This document shows, piece after piece, positions 10,478-20,643 of a stretch of 64,000 nucleotides of DNA. Source of the stretch: Spisula solida (Eukaryota; Mollusca; Bivalvia; Venerida; Mactridae); the NCBI GenBank assembly GCA_947247005.1, contig OX365946.1:45906734-45970733 (forward strand), given 5' to 3'. How positions within the stretch are numbered: position 1 is the first letter of the stretch; each line of letters opens with the position of its first letter. The notes under the pieces are model-generated. The model saw only the letters and a program-made list of their open reading frames with translations, was not told the origin of the DNA and searched no databases. Made by a program: the position numbers and the translations under genes.

Positions 10478-11561
10478 AGGGCCTAAAAAATGGGAAAACA
10501 TAAGTAAAAAAGTCCAACAGTTCCAGGGTTTCTTCCCCTAAACCTTCCGTCTTCTGGCAAGGTGAGAAAAAAGGCCAATAAGAATAAGTCAACCAAGGAT
10601 TTTGTTGACAGCCTTTCAAACGAAGATTTGACCAATTTAAAGAAGAATTAGGGCTGCTTAAAGATAACCAGGTGCCCAATTTAAGGGTGGAGGTCAATGC
10701 TAGGGATATTTGTCGGAAGGTGAGGAGAATGTCGTATCTCGGAATGCAGCTCCCACTAGACCTGATAGTAATCAATTTAACAATTATTTGCTAGAAGCCA
10801 TGTTCGGTAATAATGAGTTGGGCTCTCATGATGAAAGCTCTGATGAGGAATGGGCTATGCCCAAACTTAAATCCTTGGAGGAGGATAAACCTATATCTCC
10901 TTCTTTGGCCACTTTAATCAATACCGCAAGCACGTCACAATGTGACACAGCATAAAATTCCTGAAAATTGAGGTATGTTGATACCTTCTTTAATTAATCA
11001 TGAAATTGATAAGGTCTTGGATAAGAAAGCTTAGAAGCCATGATAAATACATTGTAGACATACAAAAATTTGGCGGCTTCTGGCTTGGTTTCCCTAATTA
11101 AACTGGTGGATATATTGAAGTCCACTGTATCTAGTAAGCCTGAAGCAAAACATTTGTTTAGTGAGGCTATAACAATGTTAGGACAGGTCCAGTTCAATTT
11201 GTCTTTAAGGCGTAGATACCTCATTAAGACCCAATTTGCGCAGAAAGTATCGCAACTTGTGTAATTTCAATACACCTGTCACAACCAAATTATTTGGTAA
11301 CAATATTTCAAGAGAAAAAAAACTTGTGACATGGGTGTTTTTCTTGGGAAAGAGAAGACTGATTTCAGGTCTTTTAGGGGCAGAGGTTTTAACAGACCTT
11401 TCTCTAGAAGGGGTCAAGGTCAGGGCAGATACCAGCCTTATCAGAATCAGACCTCGTATAATTATAATAACAATAGTTACCAGAACAATCTTCCCAGAGG
11501 TGGATATAATAAACGAGGACGAGGATCCAAGACGGCCACTATGAGTGCCCCAAACGAATAG
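10478..11561 (+). pseudogene. DIRS-like retroelement gag, middle and C-terminal region
   Basis: Overlapping frames give one decayed gag. Around 10710 an acidic stretch is followed by LLEAMFGNN and SSDEEWAMPKL. Around 11070 comes LVSLIKLVDILKS and KHLFSEAITMLGQVQF. About 11230-11290 reads YRNLCNFNTPVTTKLFGNN. The basic C-terminus at 11380-11540 is RGRGFNRPFSRRGQGQGRY, followed by Gln/Asn/Tyr-rich sequence. Leu-rich body followed by an Arg/Gly tail is the usual gag layout of DIRS-type elements. At least three frameshifts separate the parts; it cannot make a protein. Confidence 0.65.
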
Positions 11562-11779
11562 ATTTTTAACCAAAGTAGGTAAGTTGAAAGATTGTTTAAA
11601 TATTTGGGAAACTTTTACAGATGATCCATGGATTCTAGAATGATACTGTACAGGGTTATAGAATTGAGTTTGAAACTCAATCCTGTCAAAGTTCTGTACC
11701 AAGTCAGATTAGTTTTAAGGACTGTGAAAAGGGTAAAGTTGATATAGAAGTTTTAGATTCAAGATTCAAATATTTATTT

Positions 11780-12365
11780 TTCAAGAGAAAGGTGCTATTG
11801 TGAAATCTGTCCATGGGCAAAATGAGTTTATTTCCAATATTTTGTGGTACCAAAGCCTAATGGGAAATTCAGACCTATCATAAATTTAAAGCACTTAAAA
11901 CAATTTGTTCCTTATGAGCATTTTAAACAAGAACATTTCAAGATTGTGTTGGAAATCGTACAAGAGTCAGATTTTTTCACATCTATAGATATACAAGATG
12001 TGCATACTTAAGCTAAAGCTATATGCCTTTGTTTGTCTAGCCTTTGGTTTGAGTTCAGCCACTAGGGTTTTTACAAAAAAAAATTAAACCTGTGTATGCA
12101 TGGTTTAGACAACAGGGTATTAGATGTTGCTATTATATTGACGATTCTCTTAATATGAACAGATTTTTTGATGTGTGTGCTGATAATAAAAACACACTTT
12201 GTACAGTTCTAGATTCTTTGGGTTTTGTTGTGAATAAAAAGTAGTCTGTTTTCGTACCAACTCAAAGAACATTATATTTTGGGTTTATAACAGATTCAGT
12301 GGAATTCAAAGCTTTCTTGTCTGAAGAAAAGATACATAAAATTGTTTTGTTAGCTAAAAAGTTAC
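11780..12365 (+). pseudogene. DIRS-like reverse transcriptase remnant
   Basis: In shifting frames: VPKPNGKFRPIINLKHL, FVPYEHFK, DFFTSIDIQD (first catalytic Asp), a degraded middle block, then CCYYIDDSLNM with the catalytic YIDD at 12134-12145, and SVFVPTQR. The PNGKFR/SIDIQDAYFSI-type wording is characteristic of DIRS-order RTs rather than Gypsy or LINEs (family knowledge). Stops and frameshifts are frequent. The element is cut off at about 12365; no RNase H, methylase or tyrosine recombinase part follows. Confidence 0.7.
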
Positions 12366-12384
12366 ATTGATACTGTAACAGAGA

Positions 12385-12804
12385 ATGCCACTCTCTACGG
12401 AAAACTGTCCACCAACAAGAGACGAGGACGTGGAGAACAACTTTATTTATAGTAAAAACCCAGTGACAGCAAAAACTCATGTATGCCATAGACAGTTAAA
12501 AAAGGCTAGGAAGTTTGGGGAAGAATTTTATGTACGTAACATTCAATATGATGAATTCGACCAAGGTCCTTACTGTATGATACAGGCCGAGTGTAAGCCC
12601 AGTATGAAAGATGTGGTGATTGTCAATGGAAAACAGTTTAAAAACTATATGTTACATGTTGTGATCATTGCAAGTACTGGACGGATGGAAGGTGGGAAGT
12701 GTACATACAAACCAAGTCTAACAGGATTATGTAGTCACAAAGGTGGATTATTGTTGACAATCGATAACATAAAGAACAAATGCATATCAAAGGGCTATAA
12801 ATAG
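12385..12804 (+). CDS. SWIM-type zinc-finger-like protein fragment (possible exon or pseudogene)
   Basis: 139 codons. Visible: FGEEFYVRNIQYDEFDQG, then MIQAECKPSMKD, then a C-terminal GKCTYKPSLTGLCSHKGGLL. The spacing resembles a SWIM domain (CxC...CxH) as found in uncharacterised mollusc proteins, often with YqaJ-type nuclease domains. The second Cys of CxC is replaced (CTY), so zinc binding is doubtful. The next frame after the stop stays open for about 50 codons (to roughly 12965), suggesting a frameshifted continuation. It directly follows the broken DIRS RT. Function unknown. Confidence 0.4.
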   Translation: MPLSTENCPPTRDEDVENNFIYSKNPVTAKTHVCHRQLKKARKFGEEFYVRNIQYDEFDQGPYCMIQAECKPSMKDVVIVNGKQFKNYMLHVVIIASTGRMEGGKCTYKPSLTGLCSHKGGLLLTIDNIKNKCISKGYK

Positions 12805-12965
12805 CTCACCGACAGTCTGATCTTCAGTTGCAGCCGCAAACATTAAGAGACATACAGTTCTGTGGTAATGAAGAAATGGCCATAGTTAAGTCTCATCCAT
12901 CCCATATCAAGCAGGGTTATGCCAAGATCCAGACAAATATTTGGAAGACATTATGCCAAGATTAG

Positions 12966-13344
12966 GTGAACTATATAGCTAGCTGTACCCCCAATCAGCG
13001 CTAACTTAAACAATGAACCTAAATATAACACATGTCTCAGAAAACGTATAAAAACTTTTCTATAGTCGTGAGAAAAGATACTAGTTTTATCAGTGACATG
13101 AACTTTTTTTTTTGTACACTATGGTACATTCCATGTATGGCGAGAACAATGATAACTCTGCAAGAGTGTTCTATCAATTTCTGTGCTTTTCAACCGTTGG
13201 GTTCTATTAATTTGTTTACATTCACAACAATATGGCAGACCTGTATGAGATCGTTAAAAACACATGTGGCAGAGTGAGTGTTTGGAAATCCTTCAGATTT
13301 GTGAAAGAGTCGGGTACTTTAGACAAACAAGACTGCGTTCAATA
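12966..13344. other. No recognised feature
   Basis: AT-rich sequence with one unsupported 81-codon open frame (13032-13277) that shows no motif I recognise. Confidence 0.4.
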
Positions 13345-13770
13345 AACGCTTATGCCCCCATGGAAGCCTTGCCCATAAAAAGCTAAGGCAATCAGGGGCC
13401 ATTATTCTGTAATAATGTTGGATAGTGCTACATGGCTTTGATAATGTAAAGGGCTTATGATGGTAAACAAGTATGCCAAGTTTTAGGCAAAGGCCATGAC
13501 GGACATGATGTAAAGTGAAACTGTCAATTTGGGTTAACCAAGAATTAGACGCTTAATAAGTCCAAAATTAGGTCAAGGTGAAGGTCAAAATGAGGTAAGG
13601 TGATATAGGCGTGTGGAGAATGTTCAAATACACCAACCATGCAAGTATGAAAGCTTTGTAGCAAGCCATAATAATGCTAGAAGAAACTGTCAATTTGGGT
13701 TAACCAGGACGAACGGACGGACAGGTGAATCACTATATGCCTCCCCATCTATCGATAGGGGGGCATAAAA
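13345..13770. repeat. Dispersed repeat, TATGCCCCC family
   Basis: It begins near cgcttatgcccccatggaagcc and ends at ctatcgataggggggcataaaa. The aactgtcaatttgggttaacc segment occurs twice (13518 and 13685), as in the copy at 1458-2036. It abuts directly the short duplicated segment at 13772. Confidence 0.7.
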
Positions 13771-13771
13771 A

Positions 13772-13945
13772 CGGGCTTCTGTATGTGCTAGGACACCGTC
13801 TCATCGAGAAAAATGACTTGTGATGAATGTGTTATAAAATGTTTTTTATATAGTTATATAGAAATGCATTATTATGAAAAATTTCCCAGAGCTATGTATC
13901 ATAATGTTAGACTAACTAAATCAAGAATTACGTGTTGTTTCATTG
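13772..13945 (+). repeat. First copy of a duplicated 3'-exon-like segment
   Basis: Shares about 145 bp with 15515-15660: cttctgtatgtgctaggaca, then tcgagaaaaatgacttgtga and an AT-rich tail. In frame this reads GLLYVLGHRLIEKNDL and stop, so it may be the last codons and 3' UTR of a duplicated gene. I cannot name the gene. Confidence 0.5.
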
Positions 13946-14298
13946 TACGTGCGTTCGCATAAAAAGGGCGCTATATAAATCTACTAGTATATTTATCTAT
14001 CTGATTTAAAGGACAAAACTTTGATAGTTTTTTTAAAAAACTTCTTACAAAACCCCATGTTTATTAACAAATACATACACATATTGACATTATTACGAGA
14101 TATTCAGCTAATGCTCTGCCTGTTTTTGTTTATATTTTGTAGGGAACACAGGTTCGGCTAGTGTAATAAAAGAATGACCAAACCACACAGAAAGACTGAA
14201 ACAGTGAACAGGAATTTGGATGCAGCCCCGTGCGGAAAGAATATTGTAAATGTGATGAATCCAAAATTGACCCACTAGTTAAAACGAACAGGTAGGAG
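13946..14298. other. No recognised gene
   Basis: AT-rich spacer followed by a short Lys/Arg-rich open frame from 14174 (MTKPHRKTETVNRN...) that stops at 14276. No supporting homology seen. Confidence 0.3.
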
Positions 14299-14745
14299 AT
14301 GGAGATGACAGAGAATGTTCAGGAGGGTGACAGGAGATCGGAACAAGAGAAGAGACCAGAAGAGAGGATGCAAGGAGATGCCAGAGAATGTTTAGGAGGG
14401 CGACAGGAGATCGAAACAAGAGGAAGAGACCAGAAGAGAGGACGCAAGAAGATGTCAGAGAATGTTCAGGAGGGCGACAGTAGATCAGAACAAGAGAAGA
14501 GGAAGAGACCAGAAGAGACAGAGTTGCAGAACAGGGGAAAGAAGCTGTGTCAAGATGAAGAGGTAGATGGGTTAGATGATTATTCAGACGATATACAAAT
14601 GGATGCCAAGACAGATAGACCTGCAAGTCCAGCTATTTTGGAGGTTACCTCGTGCTCAGCTAGCACTGTCAGTTCAACAGAAAGTGAGGAACTTACTACC
14701 CTTACAGATGATGTAGATATAAGGAGTGCCGCCACCAACATATAG
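14299..14745 (+). CDS. Hypothetical low-complexity ORF with internal repeats
   Basis: 148 codons. The first half consists of three imperfect repeats built on ENVQEGDRRSEQEKR and its variants, caused by a tandem DNA repeat of roughly 60-80 bp. The second half is acidic and Ser/Thr-rich (DEEVDGLDDYSDD, SCSASTVSSTESEELTT). No domain recognised. The frame that follows (GLYVIVPTGKKGQGFKGYG from about 14755) is open for a further 50 codons and could belong to a spliced gene. Could equally be chance coding of a repeat. Confidence 0.3.
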   Translation: MEMTENVQEGDRRSEQEKRPEERMQGDARECLGGRQEIETRGRDQKRGRKKMSENVQEGDSRSEQEKRKRPEETELQNRGKKLCQDEEVDGLDDYSDDIQMDAKTDRPASPAILEVTSCSASTVSSTESEELTTLTDDVDIRSAATNI

Positions 14746-15136
14746 ATGAGGGGCTGTATGTCATTGTGCCCACTGGCAAAAAGGGACAGGGGTTCAAAGG
14801 ATATGGTAACTTTAAAATTCAACGGCAATGTGATGACCTGGCTTCCCTGCAATTGGAGGGCAATGACTCCAGATCAAAAGCTCCTCACACATGAGTACGC
14901 GGCTTTGACATTAGAGCTTCATATGACAAAGGTCTTTCCATCAATGTCAAGACGCTTACTTCTAGACAAATATCAGTTTCTCACCCTTGAGGGTGCTGCC
15001 AAGCTAAAGATGAGCAAGTACGCAGAGGCTAGGTTGAGACAGTGTCCCGATCTATCAATATGGGGGCATAAAAACTTAATTGCTGTTTCCACAACTACCA
15101 GCTTTTCATAATCCTTCATTAACACTTTGGTTTTAG

Positions 15137-15456
<320 letters not shown>

Positions 15457-15514
15457 AGAACCACTTTTACTACGATCACAAAAGCTCACCTATCACTTTG
15501 TGACAAATGTAGGT

Positions 15515-15660
15515 TGGGACGGACTTCTGTATGTGCTAGGACACCGTCTTATCAAGAAAAATGACTTGTGATGAATGTGTAAGAAAATGTTGTTTATATA
15601 GTTGTATAGAAATGTATAATAATGAAAACAACTAAATCAAGAATTACATGTTTTTTCATT
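15515..15660 (+). repeat. Second copy of the duplicated 3'-exon-like segment
   Basis: Partner of 13772-13945 (period about 1.74 kb). Reads DGLLYVLGHRLIKKNDL and stop, then the same AT-rich tail with small indels. It may be the end of the C1q-like gene or an unrelated duplicated exon. Confidence 0.5.
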
Positions 15661-15720
15661 CTAATTGAAAAATAAAGATACGTTATTTTGTTTTCATATT
15701 ATTTGATTTATAAATGTCTA

Positions 15721-15946
15721 TTGGTAGGTAAGCAAGTACAGATTACATGCTCAACTGGTATTGCATGCACAGTATATAGTCGAAAGTATGGTGCATGCAC
15801 TATTCACAAATTGCTTGGATTCTTAGATGGAAGATATGGTCCTCACGACATCAATGACAGGATTAAGAACAATCCAAAATATTAATATGTTATAAAAAGT
15901 TTAAAATCTTTAGATTGCTTAATTATAGATGAATGTTCAAGTTCCA
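15721..15946 (+). pseudogene. Pif1-like helicase fragment
   Basis: Frame: GKQVQITCSTGIACTVY, GACTIHKLLGF, DGRYGPHDIN; then, after a stop and shift, SLKSLDCLIIDECSS. The second is the Walker B motif (IIDECS) of Pif1/RecD-like helicases, and TCSTGIA...TIHKLLG is their motif Ia region. The Walker A exon should lie upstream but is not seen; ttggtag at 15720 could be an acceptor. The fragment ends exactly where a dispersed repeat begins (about 15950). Pif1 helicases occur as host genes and inside Helitrons; I cannot tell which. Confidence 0.6.
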
Positions 15947-15949
15947 AGA

Positions 15950-16240
15950 AAAACAAGACTGCGTTCAATAAACGCTTATGCTCCATGGAAGCCTTGTACG
16001 TAAGAATAGCTAAGTCATTCAGGGGTCATAATTCTGTTAAAATGTTAGTGTTACATGGCTTTGACAATGTAAGGGGCTTATGATGGTAAACAAGAATGCC
16101 AAGTTTGAAAGCAATGCCTGGATGGACTTGATGTAACCTGAAATGGTCAATTTGGGTTAAGCAAAATTTGGCCCTTCAGTAAGTCTCAGTCCAACATTAG
16201 GTCAATGTGAAGGTCAAAATGAGGCCAGGTGGTATAGGTA
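15950..16240. repeat. Dispersed repeat, TATGCCCCC family, truncated
   Basis: Starts aagactgcgttcaataaacg as at 13325, continues through gtcaatttgggttaagc and aaggtcaaaatgaggccagg, and is then truncated. Confidence 0.6.
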
Positions 16241-16485
16241 TGTCAGTACCTTGACAACAACATGATTATGCAGATTTTATATTGATATTGTGAGCGGGCT
16301 CATCTTAGATTTTTTTCACAATTTCATGTATCGTCATATGTTCCAAATAAATCTTAAATCTGTATTTGTTCTGCAGGTGATGTTACAGATAGAGAAAGGC
16401 TTGTTGGATGAATGTGAGATGTTAATGGAAAAAGTATTTAGTCATTGAAATATAGCATAATAAATCCCCAATATTGTACTAAGAC

Positions 16486-17155
16486 TCATCTTTTAACTGA
16501 AGATAGAGAGCAACTACTCCCACTTTGTCAAAGTGCGCCGAAGATGCACCTTTTGACTGGAAATAGAGAGCAACCTATCCCACTTTGTCAAAGTGCGCCG
16601 AAGATGCACCTTTTGACTGGAAATAGAGAGCAACCTATCCCACTTTGTCAAAGTGCGCCGAAGATGCACCTTTTGACTGGATATAGAGAGCGACCACTCC
16701 CACTTTGTCAAAGTGCGCCGAAGATGCACCTTTTGACTGAAGATAGAGAGCAACCACTCCCACTTTGTCAAAGTGCGCCGAAGATGCACCTTTTGACTGG
16801 AAATAGAGAGCGACCACTCCCACCATGTCAAAGTATGCCAAAGATGCACCTTTTGACTGAAGATAGAGAGCAACCACTCCCACTTTGTCAAAGTGCGCCG
16901 AAGATGCACCTTTTGACTGGAAATAGAGAGCGACCACTCCCACTATGTCAAAGTATGCCAAAGATGCACCTTTTGACAGAAGATAGAGAGCAACAACTTC
17001 CACTATGTCAAAGTATTCCAAAGATGCACCTTTTGACTGAAGATAGAGAGCAACAACTTCCACTTTGTCAAAGTATACCAAAGATGCACCTTTTGACTGA
17101 AGATAGAGAGCAACCACTTCCACTTTGTCAAAGTATGCCAACGATGCACCTTTTG
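16486..17155 (+). repeat. 60-bp satellite array 1
   Basis: Eleven tandem copies of an exact 60-bp unit containing aagatgcaccttttgactg, agatagagagcaacca and ttgtcaaagt. Because 60 is divisible by 3 and the unit lacks stops in several frames, long repetitive open frames appear on both strands (20-residue period such as KMHLLTEDREQPLPLCQSAP on the plus strand). No start context, codon signature or non-repeat domain suggests these are translated. Confidence 0.95.
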
Positions 17156-17215
17156 TGTTTTCGCGAGTTGGGAGTTTCGCGTCAAAGCTTTTCATACTTT
17201 CATAAATGGTAGCTC

Positions 17216-17744
17216 CGTTGGTGACTTGGTCAATATTAATCTAATCAATTTAATAATCATGATATAATGTGCACTTTTACTTTGAATGTTCACTCTAATT
17301 TTACAGACACTGGAGAGCTAGAAGTTGTGAGATTGTTGAGATTGTTGTTGAACAGCTTTCAATTCCATAAATTGGTAAGTTTTGTATATGTGTGTAATGT
17401 GATGTATTGTTTGATTTAATGTGTATTATGTATGCATTCATCCAGTTAGTGTTGTCTTGTATATTATATATGTAAGGTCACTAGAACGTCTGTTTAATTA
17501 GGACTCTGTGTACATCATATTATGTGTTGCAGGTATTTGAAATAATGTTTTCATTGTTAGTAAAATATGTTTTTATTATTTGTATATTTCAGATTGTAAC
17601 GTTTCAACGTTTCTACATTTACTAGTTTGAACTGTTCATCATCATCATCCATCATCAGTATCATTTATGTATATATGAGTCGAATTAGAAGTATTGAACC
17701 TGATCAACGTGTTATTTAATTTTACCCACACCTGAGCTGGAGAG
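17216..17744. other. No recognised feature
   Basis: AT-rich, intron-like sequence with poly-T tracts; no open frame of note. Confidence 0.4.
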
Positions 17745-17900
17745 AAAAGGTTACAATACTAAAACCCAAGATGATTCAACAACATAAACCAAATATACTT
17801 CCTTAATAGGCCTAGAGGCTGAAAGTAGAAATGGCAAATTTGAAAATATGCCTTCAGAACAAACAAGAGCCAAAATGTCACAAAATAAAATGAGTCTCAG
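17745..17900 (+). pseudogene. LINE ORF1 coiled-coil scrap, part 1
   Basis: Plus-strand frame around 17815-17890 reads ESRNGKFENMPSEQ, matching ESRDEQFENIPSEQ in ORF1 of the LINE at 7387-9867. It is continued after an inserted element, at 18323. Confidence 0.65.
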
Positions 17901-17974
17901 GGCAAAATAAAAAAAAAAAAAATAAATAAAAAAATTAATAAAAAAATTTAAAAAAAAAAATTGTCTACATTGAC

Positions 17975-18180
17975 TTTCCGGATCCAAGGGGTGAATTTAG
18001 AGCAAATCTATAACTGGTTCCTCAAAATTTGTCCGGTTTCTGGAGTAGAGGGGTTCCGGATTGGAGGGGTAAAATCACATTAAAACATGAAGGACAAAAT
18101 TTGGGACCAGATTATTTGTCTGGATTAGAGGGGTTTCCGGATTAGAGGGGTCCGGATTAGAGGGGTTCCACTGTAATCGA
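17975..18180 (+). mobile_element. Truncated Tigger-like MITE end
   Basis: gactttccggatccaagggg through ggattagaggggttccactg corresponds to the last 200 bp of the TIR element at 55296-56222, in the same orientation and ending at the same CACTG|TA boundary. Its other end is absent. It sits inside the LINE ORF1 scrap. Confidence 0.75.
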
Positions 18181-18322
18181 ACTTGGCCGAGATATTATGT
18201 CCATAAGCATTGTCACAAAGTTTGAAGACGATCGGATGAAAACTCTGAGCGCTAGAGTACAAACTGCTGGACGCCGCCGCCCGCCCGCCCGCCAAGGGTG
18301 TTCCCATAAAAAGTATATTGAC

Positions 18323-18590
18323 TGCCAAAATACAATATATAGACAAATGCATAGGCACAATACAAGTTGAAGATGATTTGAAAACAAAACAAATAACAAT
18401 ACTCCGTAACCTGACCGAAACATTAAAAGGTTGAAAATGAAAAGCTTCAGACTAAAATTAAGGATCTAAGTCTCAAACCTGACTATCAAGCTACTCAACT
18501 CAAACAACAATTAGACATTTCTGAAAACTTAAAGGAAAAAGGGCTCTGAACAAAGAAAATACATCTCATCTCTTGAAAACGCAAAATAAA
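18323..18590 (+). pseudogene. LINE ORF1 coiled-coil scrap, part 2
   Basis: KIQYIDKCIGTIQVEDDL then ITILRNLTETLK corresponds to TQYIDKCVGTMQVKDDL and ITILRNLTETLK of the LINE ORF1 at about residues 330-370. Stops and small indels follow. The region 17930-18540 is repeated almost identically at 18590-19200. Confidence 0.85.
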
Positions 18591-19200
18591 AAATAAATAA
18601 AAAAATTAAAAAAAATTTTTTTGTCTACATTGACTTTCCGGATCCAAGGGGTGAATTTAGAGCAAATCTAAAACTGGTTCCTCAAAATTTGTCCGGTTTC
18701 TGGAGTAGAGGGGTTCCGGATTGGAGGGGTAAAATCACATTAAAACATGAAGGACAAAATTTGGGACCAGATTATTTGTCTGGATTAGAGGGGTTTCCGG
18801 ATTAGAGGGGTCCGGATTAGAGGGGTTCCACTGTAATCGAACTTGGCCGAGATATTATGTCCATAAGCATTGTCACTAAGTTTGAAGACGATCGGATGAA
18901 AACTCTGAGCGCTAGAGTACAGACAAACTGCTGGACGCCGCCGCCCACCCGCCAAGGGTGTTCCCATAAAAAGTATATTGACTGCCAAAATACAATATAT
19001 AGACAAATGCATAGGCACACTACAAGTTGAAGATGATTTGAAAACAAAACAAATAACAATACTCTGTAACCTGACCGAAACATTAAAAGGTTGAAAATGA
19101 AAAGCTTCAGACTAAAATTAAGGATCTAAGTCTCAAACCTGACTATCAAGCTACTCAACTCAAACAACAATTAGACATTTCTGAAAACTTAAAGAAAAAG
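18590..19200 (+). repeat. Second copy of a 0.66-kb tandem duplication
   Basis: Repeats 17930-18540 with a handful of differences (a gacaaa insertion, ccaccc for cccgcccgcc). The copied unit carries the MITE end, a gene-free repeat (gaacttggccgagatattatg, also at 35128) and the LINE ORF1 scrap. Near identity shows the duplication is young. Confidence 0.9.
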
Positions 19201-19356
19201 TGCTCTGAACAAAGAAAATACATCTCATCTCTTGAAAACGAGTTGACTGAAAACATGGAACCTGCATCATTCAAGAAGAAGAACTCTCTAAGCTTAAACA
19301 GCAGCTTCAACAAGAAAAGAAAATGCACATTGATAATTCTGTTACCCTATCACTAT
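19200..19356 (+). pseudogene. LINE ORF1 scrap continuing past the duplication
   Basis: Continues ORF1 homology beyond the duplicated unit: caagaagaagaactctctaa and caacaagaaaagaaaatgca correspond to EEELSKLKQQ and QEKKMH. It is joined at about 19357 directly to one copy of the 60-bp satellite. Confidence 0.75.
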
Positions 19357-19424
19357 TATGACTGAAGAAAGAGAGCGACCACTTCCACTATGTCAAAGTA
19401 TGCCAAAGATGCACCTTTTGACTT
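19357..19424 (+). repeat. Single 60-bp satellite unit
   Basis: One copy of the unit found in arrays 1 and 2 (agagagcgaccacttccact, gatgcaccttttgact), fused on the left to LINE ORF1 sequence and on the right to the inverted-repeat arm at 19425. Confidence 0.9.
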
Positions 19425-19985
19425 AATAGTTGGGAGTCCATCAGCACAAAAGTCGCTTATTTTTCATGGTCCATGGCATTTTTTAGTAGAAGTGTTTCAA
19501 TACCATATTTGAATTGCCCAATACCAGTTGTCTATGGTTTGGGTGGATGCCACGCGCAAAACCCTCTGTGAAGGTCATAAAAGAGGTCAAAGGTCAATTA
19601 AGTGCATATAGCTTGCATCAACTTAAAAGTTCACCATATCTTGGTCAATTCTACAGGTATAATGGTCAAAATGGTATCAAAATGATGCTAATGAATTGGT
19701 CCTTCACTTGCAATGATTTTATGCAAATGATCACATTTGCATACTCATAAATATTAATGAGGAAGTCAAAAATGAGTAATTGTTTGTTAAAAATCTACTA
19801 GTACAGTTGACAAATGTATGCCTTATCTTCCTTATTTCTATTATTTAAAGATCCAAATTGTACCAAAATCATGAGAAGACATAGAGCTTTCGTTAAATGT
19901 ATATTTTGGGATAAATATAATTTCATTCCACCGAGAATAACCGCCAAAGGTGGGTGGGGGTAAATTGAAACCAGAACGTAAAAAT
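19425..19985 (+). repeat. Left arm of a long inverted repeat
   Basis: Shared landmarks with the reverse complement of 25375-25917, in the same order: gggagtccat, catggc, ggatgcca, gaggtcaaaggtcaa, aatggtatcaaaatga, catactcat.aatatt and gtgggtgggggtaaa. Identity is moderate. No coding evidence. Confidence 0.65.
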
Positions 19986-20641
19986 CTCAATACAGTCTGA
20001 ATCAACATTAAACACTCATTAAACATGTTCCTTATATCCAAATACGATTTATTTGTGGAATTTGATTTTGACTTACTTAAATATTATGCTAATTAACTCA
20101 TTTGCATATTTATGAATATTGATAATCTATTGTGCATGTATGACAAAAAGCGTACAAATAAGGATCTATATCTGAGTGAAAAACAAGCATTGTCTTCTAA
20201 TAATTATACAAAATGGAATACATATGTCTCATTACACAATATATGTTTGTACATGACGTTTAGAACTGTATTATTTATTCTTATAATCATCGGCAAACCA
20301 CAGCAGTTTCTACCGTTATTATAATCCAGAGAATTTGATACGACTCTCGACCTTCAATTAGCATAATTTAACAGCTAATATATTGTCTATATTAATAATC
20401 CCGGCTGTATGCTTTCATAAGCGGGAAATATCACAAAGACGCTCGATGTGTAATACCAACACAAATCTAAAGAACCGATAATGCACGATTTGCTCGCGGA
20501 AATTTATATATTCAACGCAAGTACCTTGTAATATATTCATGTATAAAGGTCAGGATCATGTCAAATTCTCTGCGCTATAAAAATTATACCAATTCCAATC
20601 AAAGAAAACATGTACTGTCGTCAACGTAAAATGTCGCCTGG
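19986..20641. other. No recognised feature
   Basis: AT-rich spacer with no supported gene. Confidence 0.4.
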
Positions 20642-20643
20642 TA

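Noticed and set aside
16445..17212. Plus- and minus-strand open frames of 130-255 codons over the 60-bp satellite
   Set aside because: All reading is periodic with the 60-bp DNA unit, overlaps in several frames on both strands, and has no non-repeat domain.
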